A stretch of DNA of 64,000 bases from Psychrobacter arenosus (GTDB taxonomy: Bacteria; Pseudomonadota; Gammaproteobacteria; Pseudomonadales; Moraxellaceae). This document shows positions 18,819 to 31,487 of the stretch, one piece after another (positions within the stretch are counted from its first letter, which is position 1; every line of letters starts with the position of its first letter). Location of the stretch: the NCBI RefSeq assembly GCF_904848165.1, contig NZ_LR884459.1, positions 1,178,001-1,242,000 of the forward strand, in the 5' to 3' direction. The notes below the pieces were generated by a model that did no database searches, was not told the origin of the DNA, and was given only the letters and a program-made list of their open reading frames with translations. The position numbers and the translations under genes are program-made.

Positions 18819-18843
18819 GTGTAGGTCACATGGAATTAAAGGT

Positions 18844-18877
18844 AAAAAAAAGAGCCACCCCAAACGGGATGGCTCTT
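18844..18877 (-). terminator. Main rRNA operon terminator
   Basis: Stem AGAGCCATCCC/GGGGTGGCTCT on the minus strand with one mismatch, followed by eight T. It lies about 15 nt after 5S. Confidence 0.85.
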
Positions 18878-18891
18878 CTTAAGTATAGGGA

Positions 18892-19004
18892 GCTGACGAT
18901 GACCTACTCTCACATGGGCGAACCACACTACCATTGGCGCTAAGACGTTTCACTTCTGAGTTCGAGAAGGGATCAGGTGGTTCCGTCTTGCTATTGTCGT
19001 CAGC
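18892..19004 (-). rRNA. rrf: 5S ribosomal RNA
   Basis: About 113 nt. On the minus strand it starts GCTGACGACAATAGC and contains CGAACTCAGAAGTGAAACG, the conserved 5S core, and GGTAGTGTGG. The ends pair (GCTGACGA/TCGTCAGC), which sets the limits to within a few nt. It is the last gene of the rRNA operon. Confidence 0.95.
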
Positions 19005-19137
19005 AAAGGGGGTATAGATATGAGTCTATTAAGTTTTAGTTGAGCTTTTTTTCAGTGACTGAATCAAGCTTGCAATTAGCAAGTATGATATAAAATCGTT
19101 ATAACGACCGCTCTCTATAGTAACCACTGCGCGTTTT

Positions 19138-19182
19138 GTATGCTAAGGGACGCTCGAAGTAATCCGAGCGTGCGTAGCATAC
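19138..19182 (-). repeat. Strong hairpin in the 23S-5S spacer
   Basis: Imperfect inverted repeat: GTATGCTA and GACGCTCG pair with CGAGCGT and TAGCATAC around an 8-nt loop. It may be a processing structure or a palindromic repeat inserted in the spacer. Confidence 0.6.
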
Positions 19183-19234
19183 GCACAATTAAGTATTATA
19201 TAGACAGCTTATACAAACCACTTGGGTGTTGTAT

Positions 19235-22088
<2,854 letters not shown>

Positions 22089-22389
22089 ATACAACCCCAA
22101 AGGGTCTTTAGTCGTAATTATAACGATATCACCTTGATAATTTACGCTTGATTCAGTTCTCTATTACTTTTCGATAACCAACCTCTTGGGGAGGTCAGTT
22201 ATCAGGTTAAGTGTGACGCGTGAACACGCCACTCCTAACCCAGACTCATATCTATGTTTTTAAATAATAATAACGTCTTCATCAGATCGTCATATTGGTT
22301 CTGTATAAAACAGAATGAAATAATCTATCAGCTTGCGCTAAATTATTTGATTCTGGTTTATAACTTTAACTAGCATTCAATCATAAAGA

Positions 22390-22465
22390 TGGTGGAGCCA
22401 AACGGAGTCGAACCGTTGACCTCCTGCGTGCAAGGCAGGCGCTCTACCAACTGAGCTATGGCCCC
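22390..22465 (-). tRNA. tRNA-Ala (UGC)
   Basis: A 76-nt tRNA in the 16S-23S spacer. On the minus strand the acceptor stem begins GGGGCCA, the anticodon loop CTTGCAC reads TGC, and CCA is encoded. The pairing with tRNA-Ile is the common spacer arrangement. Confidence 0.96.
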
Positions 22466-22474
22466 TGAAGATAA

Positions 22475-22551
22475 TGGTAGGCCTGGGCAGACTTGAACTG
22501 CCGACCCCCGCGTTATCAACACGGTGCTCTAACCAGCTGAGCTACAGGCCT
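22475..22551 (-). tRNA. tRNA-Ile (GAU)
   Basis: A 77-nt tRNA in the 16S-23S spacer. On the minus strand the acceptor begins AGGCCTG, the anticodon loop TTGATAA reads GAT, and CCA is encoded. It lies between 16S and tRNA-Ala. Confidence 0.96.
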
Positions 22552-22590
22552 GTAAGATAACGTTCATCTTAAAGCTTGAATGCTTTCTAA

Positions 22591-22635
22591 CTAAACCAAA
22601 GAACAACTTGTTGTGAATTCTTGCTGACCGAATGC
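22591..22635 (-). promoter_or_regulatory. 3' arm of the 16S rRNA processing stem
   Basis: This segment of the 16S-tRNA-Ile spacer is complementary to 24356-24401 in the leader, with long uninterrupted runs such as CAAAGAACAACTTG. Together they close the 16S precursor into the long stem normally cut by RNase III. Confidence 0.8.
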
Positions 22636-22640
22636 GTCTA

Positions 22641-24179
<1,539 letters not shown>

Positions 24180-24355
24180 TCTTGCTATGAAGCTCTTTAA
24201 AGAAGCTTCTAAACTTGGCTCATTCTATTACTAGCAAATTTGCTTTCCGTATGTTTCATATAATGAATTAACTTAGAGTTTCTTTGCTTATAAAGAATGA
24301 TAATTTTTATAGTTAGAATCGTTCCGAAAAGGAACTCAACCAACTTTATTTTTTA

Positions 24356-24401
24356 GCATTCTGAATCAGCAAAAATCCACACAAGTTGTTCTTTGATTTA
24401 G
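24356..24401 (-). promoter_or_regulatory. 5' arm of the 16S rRNA processing stem
   Basis: Leader segment complementary to 22591-22635 across about 45 nt with few mismatches. It is the partner arm of the presumed RNase III stem. Confidence 0.8.
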
Positions 24402-24601
24402 CTTTTAAATAGTTGACTTAGCTTGTCGTCCAAGTTAAGTTATATCACTAATAAGATAAACTAATTGTTCGTCTTACTTAGCGAGCCGTCAAGTATATCA
24501 TCAATTAGATATCTGTCAAGCTTTATTCTATATTTGTTTCATCTGGTTAGCTGCGTTATCAATCTGTGATTGACAGTTTAGCTCTTCCCGATGAGGTGCG
24601 T

Positions 24602-24629
24602 ATTATAGACGCTTTTAACTTTCTGTCAA
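24602..24629 (-). promoter_or_regulatory. rRNA promoter, proximal
   Basis: On the minus strand, TTGACA (24624-24629) and TATAAT (24602-24607) with a 16-nt spacer. Both hexamers are perfect. A GC-containing ACGCACC discriminator follows, as is usual for stringently controlled rRNA promoters. Confidence 0.88.
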
Positions 24630-24743
24630 GGGGTAATTTCTAAGTTTTTAAAAGTCTTTCAACTTCTAAGCTCTTATCATTCAAGCCTTCCAATCATCCA
24701 ATTAGATAATCGTTAACTTGCTTTCCCTCATGGCAGGCTGCGT

Positions 24744-24771
24744 ATTATACGCATTCTAGTTTGAGCGTCAA
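24744..24771 (-). promoter_or_regulatory. rRNA promoter, distal
   Basis: On the minus strand, TTGACG (24766-24771) and TATAAT (24744-24749) with a 16-nt spacer, followed by ACGCAGCC. It lies 142 nt upstream of the proximal promoter and has the same spacing. Confidence 0.85.
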
Positions 24772-24907
24772 CCCCCTTTTTAGAGTTTATTTCATATTGG
24801 GTGAATTAAGCTTATTTGCTTAGAACAACACCCCTTCCCTGGCCCTTCCCCTCTTAGGAGAAGGGAACTACTTTAATATACTCTTTTCCTGATTTAACCA
24901 TCTTATA

Positions 24908-25010
24908 AATCCTCCCTTTCCCTGAGCACCGTTTAAAAATTGCATGTCAATTTTAGGTGTGCAAGAGGAATTTCTTTAAATAGAAATTCCTGTATTAAAA
25001 AAGGAGGGTG
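24908..25010 (-). repeat. Composite palindrome carrying bipartite hairpin element, copy D
   Basis: The outer arms are AATCCTCCC on the left and AAGGAGGG on the right. The core (24930-24990) read on the minus strand is GGAATTTCT/AGAAATTCC, TCTTGCACACCTAA, then AAATTGACATGCAATTT. It is nearly identical to copy E about 200 nt away. Confidence 0.85.
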
Positions 25011-25052
25011 CATTCTTTATATAGTTAGTTTCTAATTCAACCGTTCTATATT

Positions 25053-25112
25053 GGTGGGTTACGTTCTTCCTTCGCACGCTGAGCGTGCTCGGTAGATCTA
25101 ACCCACCCTACG
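25053..25112. repeat. GGTGGGTT/AACCCACC palindromic repeat
   Basis: The outer arms GGTGGGTTACG and TAACCCACC enclose an inner hairpin GCACGCT/GAGCGTGC. It lies between composite copies D and E. A related TAACCCACGATTCG string occurs at about 25555. Confidence 0.65.
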
Positions 25113-25113
25113 A

Positions 25114-25218
25114 ATCCTCCCCTGCCCTGAACACCGTTTAAAAATTGCATGTCAATTTTAGATGTGCAAGAGGAATTTCTTTAAATAGAAATTCCTGTAT
25201 TAAAAAAGGAGGGTGCAT
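25114..25218 (-). repeat. Composite palindrome carrying bipartite hairpin element, copy E
   Basis: Same plan as copy D: AATCCTCCCC and AAGGAGGG arms, with the hairpin-element core at 25134-25197 on the minus strand. The core differs from D at a single linker base (ACATC for ACACC), and both right flanks read AAGGAGGGTGCAT. This points to a recent duplication or two recent insertions. Confidence 0.85.
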
Positions 25219-25270
25219 GTTTTCCTAGTTACCCTTTACTATAAGGATTACTTCTACATAGGTATCTTTC

Positions 25271-25293
25271 CGTGGGTTGTCACCCACGCTACG
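25271..25293. repeat. GTGGGT/ACCCAC hairpin repeat with GCTACG tail
   Basis: CGTGGGTTGTCACCCACG followed by CTACG. A close copy is at 52268-52289. Confidence 0.65.
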
Positions 25294-25367
25294 CCATTTT
25301 CTAAATCTTGCTCTTTAGTTTGCTGGGCTAAAGCTCCAGCCTACACTCCGATATCCATAAATGCGTG

Positions 25368-25503
25368 TAGGGTGCGCTCGGGGCACCATTTAATGGTTCA
25401 TAACCTTAACCTTCAAGCAATCTCTTTAAAATACAAGAATGTCTTTGAGATTAGTTAGAGCATTGAGCCTTTTATATTTTCTGGTGCGTGGAACGCACCC
25501 TAC
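25368..25503. repeat. Inverted pair of GGTGC/GCACC hairpins
   Basis: GTAGGGTGCG at 25368-25377 and its reverse complement CGCACCCTAC near 25494 flank this segment. Each is itself the arm of a small 17-nt hairpin (25371-25387 and 25483-25499). Confidence 0.55.
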
Positions 25504-25590
25504 AAAAGCCTTACTTCTTAGAAAGCGTAGCCGTAGCGTGCGGTTAGCGAAGCGTAACCCACGATTCGATATATAAGATGCACAGGGTTT

Positions 25591-25624
25591 TAAGCCCCCT
25601 TTCTCAAAGGGGGTTGGGGGATTT
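25591..25624. repeat. CCCCCTTT/AAAGGGGG palindrome
   Basis: Perfect stem CCCCCTTT/AAAGGGGG with a 3-nt loop, then TTGGGGGATTT. Same plan as 18560-18595. Confidence 0.65.
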
Positions 25625-25752
25625 GCTGGCAGCTTCAAAGCATAAAGAATGCCTATCTCCTATTTACTGGATTGCATTTGGCTAAAGCGCCTGGCAGAGG
25701 AGATACAAGCAACAGTAGGATCATCTCCAGAATTATGGTTATCCAGCACCCA

Positions 25753-25786
25753 TAAAAAAAGCTACCGTCCTAAGACAGTAGCTTTC
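25753..25786 (-). terminator. Terminator of the cyo operon
   Basis: Stem GCTACTGTC/GACGGTAGC with seven T on the minus strand, about 50 nt after the cyoE stop. Confidence 0.85.
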
Positions 25787-25835
25787 TTCTTAAATAGTCG
25801 ATCATACCTTTAGGAGTATTCTCCCGATAAAACCA

Positions 25836-26738
25836 CTAGATATAGTTCACGCCCATCATGAAGCATAAAGCCATCATGATGACGATAGAGAGACCAAAGA
25901 CTTTATAGGCCCATTTCACTTGCTGAGCTATTTGGTCTTGCTCACTATCCACCTTAATAGGCTTCATCGAAATCCATAACCAGTAGCCTGATAACGCTAA
26001 ATGTACGGCCAGATAAGCATAACCGGTAGCTTTGAATGCTGTCAGCAGACTGCCCACGATGACAAATAGCGCAATGCTAATGGTGATGTGCCATTGGGTG
26101 GTGCGAAAAGAATACTTCACAGGCAACACTGGAATATCAGCTGCGCTATAGTCTTTTTCGCGGAATACCGCAATCGCATAAGCGTGTGGCATCTGCCAAA
26201 TCGCAAACATCGCGAATAACACCCAATACACCGCATCAATCGAAGGGGTAAGCGCCGCGTAGCCAATCACAGGCGGAATAGCCCCTGAAAAACTACCGAT
26301 AAACGTACCCCAAACCGACTGGCGTTTAAAATACAGACTGTATAGCCCAACGTAAACGGCATAACCAAATAGTGCCGAATACAATGCCAGCGGAGTCGTG
26401 GCAGCAAGGCATAATACCCCGACCGCCAATAAAGCGGCTGCATATAAAAAGGCATTTACAATCGACAGCTGGCCGGTGACCAAAACCCGATCACAAGTGC
26501 GCTGCATCTTTGAATCGATATCGCGGTCGATGATGTTATTAATCACGCAGCCCGAAGCAATGACCGCCATCGTCCCAATTAAGACTTGGAATAATACCAG
26601 CCAATCGGGATGACCTTTGGCAGCTAAAAAATAACCGCCCAAAACCGTGATGGCATTGCCAAAGACGATACCAGGCTTAATCACCTGAACCAAGGGTTGC
26701 TTAGCCACATCGAGTTTTAATTGTGCGAGTTTATTCAT
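25836..26738 (-). CDS. cyoE: Protohaem IX farnesyltransferase (haem O synthase)
   Basis: Membrane enzyme that adds a farnesyl group to haem B to make haem O, the cofactor of cytochrome bo3. The 300-residue product is a UbiA-family prenyltransferase with about eight hydrophobic segments. The first Asp-rich motif is NNIIDRDIDSKMQRT (about residues 66-80), and a second lies around FREKDYSAADIPVLPVKY. It is the last gene of cyoABCDE, 222 nt after cyoD, and precedes the terminator. The wide gap before it contains no other gene. Confidence 0.94.
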   Translation of the reverse strand: MNKLAQLKLDVAKQPLVQVIKPGIVFGNAITVLGGYFLAAKGHPDWLVLFQVLIGTMAVIASGCVINNIIDRDIDSKMQRTCDRVLVTGQLSIVNAFLYAAALLAVGVLCLAATTPLALYSALFGYAVYVGLYSLYFKRQSVWGTFIGSFSGAIPPVIGYAALTPSIDAVYWVLFAMFAIWQMPHAYAIAVFREKDYSAADIPVLPVKYSFRTTQWHITISIALFVIVGSLLTAFKATGYAYLAVHLALSGYWLWISMKPIKVDSEQDQIAQQVKWAYKVFGLSIVIMMALCFMMGVNYI

Positions 26739-26960
26739 GATTGTCCATCACTTAATATCGTCATAAACCCTAAGGCCTCTATTGAGTACAGCCCGCTGCC
26801 CAGTCAGTTATGGTGCCATCCTAACTGGGCACGGCCCGTTGTGATAAATCGTCATAGTGACGACACATCAACCTTTAAGCATTTACGATAGATTGCGCCA
26901 ACTAGCAGCGCAAATAGAATAGGCAGCTATTGCCCAAATTTTACTCTATTACGGTCGTTA

Positions 26961-27593
26961 TTACTGACTGCCTGCTACTGCTGCATTATCCGCTTCAGTA
27001 GTCGCTTGTTCACTTGGCATGGCGGCATGGTCCATAGACCCTTCATTCATAGAATCAGGGTTCATAGAGTCATGGTTCATCGAGCCGTGGTCCATGGACT
27101 GATCCATAGGTGGCAAGTTTAGCTGATCCTCAAACCCTTCAAGCTCACGGTCTAAGCGCGGGGTGCCATCTGGATTCATCGGCATTTTCATAGGCATGTT
27201 TTTATCTGAATCACCGCCCATATTCATACCTGGCATCATGTTTTCATTGGCGTTATGCATAATCCATAACGAGCCCACCATGACAATAGCCACCACGAAT
27301 AACGTGAACAAAAAACTGTAGAGCGTATTGCGCTGCTCAGGGCTAAAGTCCACATGCAAGAAGAAGTAAACCTGTACCGCAACCTGGGCGGCCGCAAAAC
27401 CGGCTATCACCCAAACTGCGGAAAAGCCCGTCATGGTCTGACTCATAACGAGCCAGAAAGGAATAACGGTCAGGACAGCTGAGAGGATAAAACCAACAAT
27501 ATAGCTATTACGACTGCCGTGGCTGCTTTGACCATGGCTCACGTCACCATGGGCCGCTGCATGCTCGGCGTGATGTAAGTCTTTATCGGTCAT
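26961..27593 (-). CDS. cyoD: Cytochrome bo3 quinol oxidase subunit IV with Met/His-rich tail
   Basis: Small membrane subunit of the bo3 oxidase, thought to aid assembly of the copper-containing core. I chose the ATG at 27593 ([11 protein letters not shown]) because it overlaps the cyoC stop by 4 nt; the longer frame lies inside cyoC. The 210-residue product has three membrane helices (about 31-51, 57-79 and 92-112) like normal CyoD (about 110 residues). It then continues for about 98 extra residues. This tail has a Met-rich cluster at 112-139 and a period-5 Ser-Met repeat at 163-192 containing MDHGSMNHDSM, which resembles copper-binding Met motifs of copper-resistance proteins. The N-terminus is also His-rich (seven His in residues 7-25). 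The extension is in frame and intact. Confidence 0.9.
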   Translation of the reverse strand: MTDKDLHHAEHAAAHGDVSHGQSSHGSRNSYIVGFILSAVLTVIPFWLVMSQTMTGFSAVWVIAGFAAAQVAVQVYFFLHVDFSPEQRNTLYSFLFTLFVVAIVMVGSLWIMHNANENMMPGMNMGGDSDKNMPMKMPMNPDGTPRLDRELEGFEDQLNLPPMDQSMDHGSMNHDSMNPDSMNEGSMDHAAMPSEQATTEADNAAVAGSQ

Positions 27594-28297
27594 AGCGACA
27601 CCCCTGTAAGATAGACGAGTGAAAAGACGCAAATCCAGACGATATCTAAGAAATGCCAGAATAAGCTTAGGCATCTTAAACGAGTCATCATCCGCTCAGA
27701 CAGACCGAATTTACCAATCTGATAAAGCAAGAAGAATAGCCATAAAATACCCGCGGTAACGTGCATACCGTGTAGGCCGACTAGACTAAAGAATGACGAT
27801 AAGAAAGCACTGCGGTCTGGTCCAAAGCCTTCCACAATGAGGTGATGGAACTCGTAAATCTCCATCCCCACAAAGCCCATGCCGAATAAGGCAGTGATAA
27901 TCAACCACATGCGTAGCTTAGGCAGGTTTTTGTCAAACGCGCCCAACATGGCAAAGCCAAAGGTAATACTACTAATCAATAGTAAGAAGGTCTCAATCAA
28001 GACAAACTTAAGATCAAAGATGTCTTTGGGTCCTGGGCCGTCGGCAACGCCCACATTCAATACCGAATAAGCGGCAAAGAAAGTGGCGAATAACACCAAA
28101 TCGGTCATTAAGTAAACAAAGAAACCCAGTACTTTATTTGATGAGCCATCCACATGATCGGCATGGTCAGGATCACTGTGGTTAAAGTAGTCGATATTGC
28201 CTTTGTTGTAATCATCTGACGGCAACAGCTGTTCGCCATTATCATCAGGCAAGTTACTATTTACTTTATGCTTATGCATAGTTTCGGTACCACTCAT
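27590..28297 (-). CDS. cyoC: Cytochrome bo3 quinol oxidase subunit III
   Basis: Haem-copper oxidase subunit III, an integral membrane subunit of the proton-pumping quinol oxidase. The 235 residues include about 55 polar N-terminal residues rich in His and Asp, then five membrane helices. The family segments [34 protein letters not shown] and [11 protein letters not shown] are clear. The start overlaps the cyoB stop by 4 nt (ATGA), and its own stop overlaps cyoD likewise, so translation is coupled. E. coli CyoC is about 204 residues; the extra length is at the N-terminus. Confidence 0.94.
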   Translation of the reverse strand: MSGTETMHKHKVNSNLPDDNGEQLLPSDDYNKGNIDYFNHSDPDHADHVDGSSNKVLGFFVYLMTDLVLFATFFAAYSVLNVGVADGPGPKDIFDLKFVLIETFLLLISSITFGFAMLGAFDKNLPKLRMWLIITALFGMGFVGMEIYEFHHLIVEGFGPDRSAFLSSFFSLVGLHGMHVTAGILWLFFLLYQIGKFGLSERMMTRLRCLSLFWHFLDIVWICVFSLVYLTGVSL

Positions 28298-30297
28298 AAT
28301 CCATCTCCTGCGCGGACCGTACGAAGACGTTCGTAGTAAGCGTTTTCGATTGCTTCGATTTCATGTACAGGGACGATGTAATCGATATCGCGTTTGTTAG
28401 CTTCGCGAAGCATGCAGAAAATCATCGCTAAGAACGATAAGACGACCAACCACCACATGTGCCAGATAAAGCCAAAGCCAAAGGCAAAGCTAATAACCCC
28501 GATTAGGAATCCAGAATCGGTATTCTTAGGCATATGAATGGGGCTGTAGTAGTTTGGTGCTTTCTCTGAGGTCCAGCCGCTTTCTTTCAAATGAGCTAAA
28601 GCATCTAAATCATTAATCACCGGCATCTGCGCAAAGTTATAGAACGGTGCAGGTGATGGTGTGCTCCACTCTAAAGTACGGCCATTCCAAGGATCACCAC
28701 TGACATCGGCCAAACGCTCACGATCACGATAGCTCACGTAGAACATGATTAACTGGCTGACAATACCGAATAAGATGATAAAGGCACCGATAGCTGCGAC
28801 GATGAGCCAGAACTGCCAAACATCATTGGCATAATGGTTGGTACGACGGGTCATACCAAAGAAGCCGAGCACGTATAGCGGTGTAAAGGCAGTGAAGAAG
28901 CCAATAAACCAACCCCAAAAGGCGCGTTTGCCCCACTTCTCGTCCAAACGATAGCCAAACATTTTTGGCCACCAAAAAGTAATACCAGCGAAGTAACCGA
29001 AGACCGCACCACCAATAATAGTGTTATGGAAATGCGCAATTAAGAACAGACTGTTATGAAGAACAAAGTCGATGCCCGGTACCGCTAGCATAACCCCAGT
29101 CATACCACCAACAGTGAAGGTAATGATAAAGCCGACGGTCCATAGGATAGGCGACCCAAAAACAATCTTGCCGCGGTACATGGTGAACAGCCAGTTGAAT
29201 ACTTTGACCCCCGTAGGAATCGCGATAATCATCGTGGTGATACCAAAGAAGGCATTCACGTTGGCGCCAGAACCCATGGTGAAGAAGTGATGCAACCATA
29301 CGACGAAGCTTAAGAAGGCAATGACCATTAAGGCATAGACCATACTGACGTAGCCGAACAGTTTCTTTTGCGAGAAAGTAGAGATAACTTCTGAGAAAAT
29401 ACCAAACGCTGGCAGCACCAAGATATAGACTTCTGGGTGACCCCAAATCCAAATCAAGTTGATATACATCATGACGTTACCGCCGGCATCATTGGTAAAG
29501 AAATGCATGCCAAGATAGCGATCAAGCGTCAACATGATGAGCGTAGCGGTCAATACTGGGAAAGCGGCAACGATCAAGATGTTAGTACAAAGAGCTGACC
29601 AAGTGAAAATCGGCATGTGCATGAGCTTCATGCCGGGGGCGCGCATCTTTAAGATGGTCACCAAGAAATTCACCCCGGTCAGCAGCGTCCCCAGTCCCGA
29701 GAGCTGTAAGGCCCAGATATAGTAATCGACCCCCGCTGTCGGACTGTACGCCAACTCTGATAGCGGTGGATACGCCAACCAACCTGTCGCCGCAAAGTCA
29801 CCAATCACTAGGGAGACGTTGACCAGTAATGCACCGGTCACGAACAACCAAAACGATAGGGAGTTTAGGAAAGGGAAAGCCACATCGCGCGCACCAATTT
29901 GCAACGGCACTACGGCATTCATCAACCCTACCACTAGCGGCATGGCGACGAAGAAAATCATAATCACGCCATGCGCAGTAAAGATTTGGTCGTAGTGATG
30001 TGGCGGTAGATACCCCTCGCCTGGCGCGTTGGCCATCATCTGGTGGGTACGCATCATAATGGCGTCACTGAAGCCACGCAGGAGCATGACGATAGCCACG
30101 ACGATATACATAATACCGATCTTTTTATGATCGACTGAGGTCAGCCAATCATGCCAGAGCGTGCCCCACCATTTGTTTTTGGTGATAAAAAATAGAGCTG
30201 CTAGGCCGACCAATGCCATAAAGCCAGCAGCGCCCATAATAATGGGCTCATGGTATGGAATCGCTTCAAGCGACAATTTACCAAATATTGCTTCCAT
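28294..30297 (-). CDS. cyoB: Cytochrome bo3 quinol oxidase subunit I
   Basis: Catalytic subunit holding the low-spin haem and the haem O3-CuB centre, where oxygen is reduced and protons are pumped. It has 667 residues and about 15 membrane helices. A low-spin haem His lies in [11 protein letters not shown], the CuB His and cross-linked Tyr lie in [12 protein letters not shown], the CuB His pair in [11 protein letters not shown], and the remaining haem ligands in [16 protein letters not shown] precedes the ATG. It starts 11 nt after cyoA ends, inside a tight operon. Confidence 0.97.
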   Translation of the reverse strand: MEAIFGKLSLEAIPYHEPIIMGAAGFMALVGLAALFFITKNKWWGTLWHDWLTSVDHKKIGIMYIVVAIVMLLRGFSDAIMMRTHQMMANAPGEGYLPPHHYDQIFTAHGVIMIFFVAMPLVVGLMNAVVPLQIGARDVAFPFLNSLSFWLFVTGALLVNVSLVIGDFAATGWLAYPPLSELAYSPTAGVDYYIWALQLSGLGTLLTGVNFLVTILKMRAPGMKLMHMPIFTWSALCTNILIVAAFPVLTATLIMLTLDRYLGMHFFTNDAGGNVMMYINLIWIWGHPEVYILVLPAFGIFSEVISTFSQKKLFGYVSMVYALMVIAFLSFVVWLHHFFTMGSGANVNAFFGITTMIIAIPTGVKVFNWLFTMYRGKIVFGSPILWTVGFIITFTVGGMTGVMLAVPGIDFVLHNSLFLIAHFHNTIIGGAVFGYFAGITFWWPKMFGYRLDEKWGKRAFWGWFIGFFTAFTPLYVLGFFGMTRRTNHYANDVWQFWLIVAAIGAFIILFGIVSQLIMFYVSYRDRERLADVSGDPWNGRTLEWSTPSPAPFYNFAQMPVINDLDALAHLKESGWTSEKAPNYYSPIHMPKNTDSGFLIGVISFAFGFGFIWHMWWLVVLSFLAMIFCMLREANKRDIDYIVPVHEIEAIENAYYERLRTVRAGDGL

Positions 30298-30308
30298 AAT
30301 TGCCTCTT

Positions 30309-31343
30309 TTATTCGTGAGCGTCATCTTCTTGCGCATCGTTATCATTCGATGGCGCTGCCGGATTAATTTCCGTTTCGCTATCCTGTTTTGCATCAGACT
30401 CTAGCTGTTTAGGCACAGCCGCTTCATCATCACGTTGATTGACGGAATCGGCTGGGACAAATTGATTTTGTCCTGCGGTTTTGGCCTCATATTGGTGAAC
30501 AATATGATCAAAGATGCCAGGCTGAGTGGCTTTGAAGTAGGTAATCGGATGGTTCTCTGAAGGCTTAGAGAGCTCTTGATAAGTCGGTACGTCTAGGACT
30601 TTATGGTCCCCTGCTTTGACTTTAGTCACCCAATTGTCAAATGACTGGTCATCGACTGCGTGAGCTAAAAACTTCATGTCAGAGAAGCCAGGGCCACTAT
30701 AGTTAGACGAGAGTCCGTTATAAACGCCCTCTTCATTAGCGACCAAATGCAGCTGGGTCACCATGCTCGCCATAGCATAAATCTGACTGCCAAGACGGGG
30801 GATAAAGAAAGAGTTCATGACGGTATCGGAGGTGATATTAAATTTCACCTCACGATCCACCGGAATATAGATTTCATTGACCACAGCAATATCTTGCTCG
30901 GGGTAAATAAACAACCATTTCCAGTTCTGCGCCACCACGTCGATCTCTAACGGAGGTTTATCACCCGCAAGATCTAGCGGCTTATAGGGATCAAGCGCGT
31001 GGGTCGAGCGCCACGTAATGACCGCTAAGATGGCGATAATAATGATAGGAATAGTCCACATCCCAATCTCAATCAGGGTGTTGTGCGACCATTGTGGGTC
31101 AAAGTCTTTATCAGCATCGGGGCGATCTTCGCGATAGCGATAAGTAAACCAGACCGCCATGATGATGACGGGAATGACCACAATCAGCATCAATCCGGTG
31201 GTAACAATGATCAGCTCTTTGTTTTGCATACCGACGGCGCCTTGAGGATGCAATACCCCTTTTTCGCAGGCAGTCAGTAGCAAGCTGCTCATCAACACCG
31301 TCAGGCTGGCTTTTAGCCAAGTAGGTAATTTGAGAAACGTCAT
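30309..31343 (-). CDS. cyoA: Cytochrome bo3 quinol oxidase subunit II
   Basis: Subunit II of the quinol oxidase, 344 residues. It has a lipoprotein signal with lipobox LTAC (Cys at about residue 26), two membrane helices (about 42-64 and 88-110) and a periplasmic cupredoxin domain ([35 protein letters not shown]). The CuA-binding Cys and His residues of cytochrome c oxidases are absent, so this is a quinol oxidase. The last 45 residues are an acidic, probably disordered tail rich in Asp, Glu and Asn. It is the first gene of the operon, and its leader can form several hairpins. Confidence 0.95.
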   Translation of the reverse strand: MTFLKLPTWLKASLTVLMSSLLLTACEKGVLHPQGAVGMQNKELIIVTTGLMLIVVIPVIIMAVWFTYRYREDRPDADKDFDPQWSHNTLIEIGMWTIPIIIIAILAVITWRSTHALDPYKPLDLAGDKPPLEIDVVAQNWKWLFIYPEQDIAVVNEIYIPVDREVKFNITSDTVMNSFFIPRLGSQIYAMASMVTQLHLVANEEGVYNGLSSNYSGPGFSDMKFLAHAVDDQSFDNWVTKVKAGDHKVLDVPTYQELSKPSENHPITYFKATQPGIFDHIVHQYEAKTAGQNQFVPADSVNQRDDEAAVPKQLESDAKQDSETEINPAAPSNDNDAQEDDAHE

Positions 31344-31378
31344 GCCTTATTAACCTTCTATTCGGTTAGTCTTAGTCA

Positions 31379-31487
31379 CTTGGGCAGCTAATATCTGCCA
31401 AGTTAGGTCGTCATGTTGCCGTCCTGGCATACCACGACTCTCTTGAAGTCGTCGGGATAGGAGCTGCTAAATACTAGCTCCTCCTAT
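31379..31487 (-). promoter_or_regulatory. Structured leader upstream of cyoA (three stem-loops)
   Basis: Three consecutive inverted repeats lie within 36-145 nt of the cyoA start: CTTGGCAG/CTGCCCAAG (31379-31402), CGACT/AGTCG (31435-31451) and GATAGGAGGAGCT/AGCTCCTATC (31456-31487). All are well paired in RNA read on the minus strand. They could form a regulatory 5' leader of the cyo mRNA. No known riboswitch is recognised. Confidence 0.45.

Larger units (their letters stand above)
24786..25752. other. Gene-free repeat cluster between rRNA promoters and cyo terminator
   Basis: Nearly 1 kb without a believable gene. It holds two composite palindromes with hairpin elements (copies D and E), a GGTGGGTT/AACCCACC palindrome, GGTGC/GCACC hairpins, a GTGGGT/ACCCAC hairpin and a CCCCC/GGGGG palindrome, listed separately. 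The short frames found here are built from repeat sequence and lack ribosome-binding sites. Confidence 0.7.

Noticed and set aside
18620..18877. Insertion sequence at the end of the rRNA operon
   Set aside because: No transposase frame and no long terminal repeats; the stretch is explained by hairpin terminators, a 5S remnant and one hairpin element.
24380..24401. A possible boxA antiterminator in the rRNA leader
   Set aside because: The TGTTCTTTGATTTAG string is on the plus strand, opposite to rRNA transcription; it is explained as an arm of the 16S processing stem.
25213..25638. Frames of 81 and 70 codons in the repeat cluster
   Set aside because: They are made of palindromic repeat sequence and have no ribosome-binding sites.
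27594..27674. Longer N-terminus of CyoD
   Set aside because: The extra 27 codons lie inside cyoC and are basic and unlike CyoD; the ATG at 27593 overlaps the cyoC stop in the manner of the other cyo genes.
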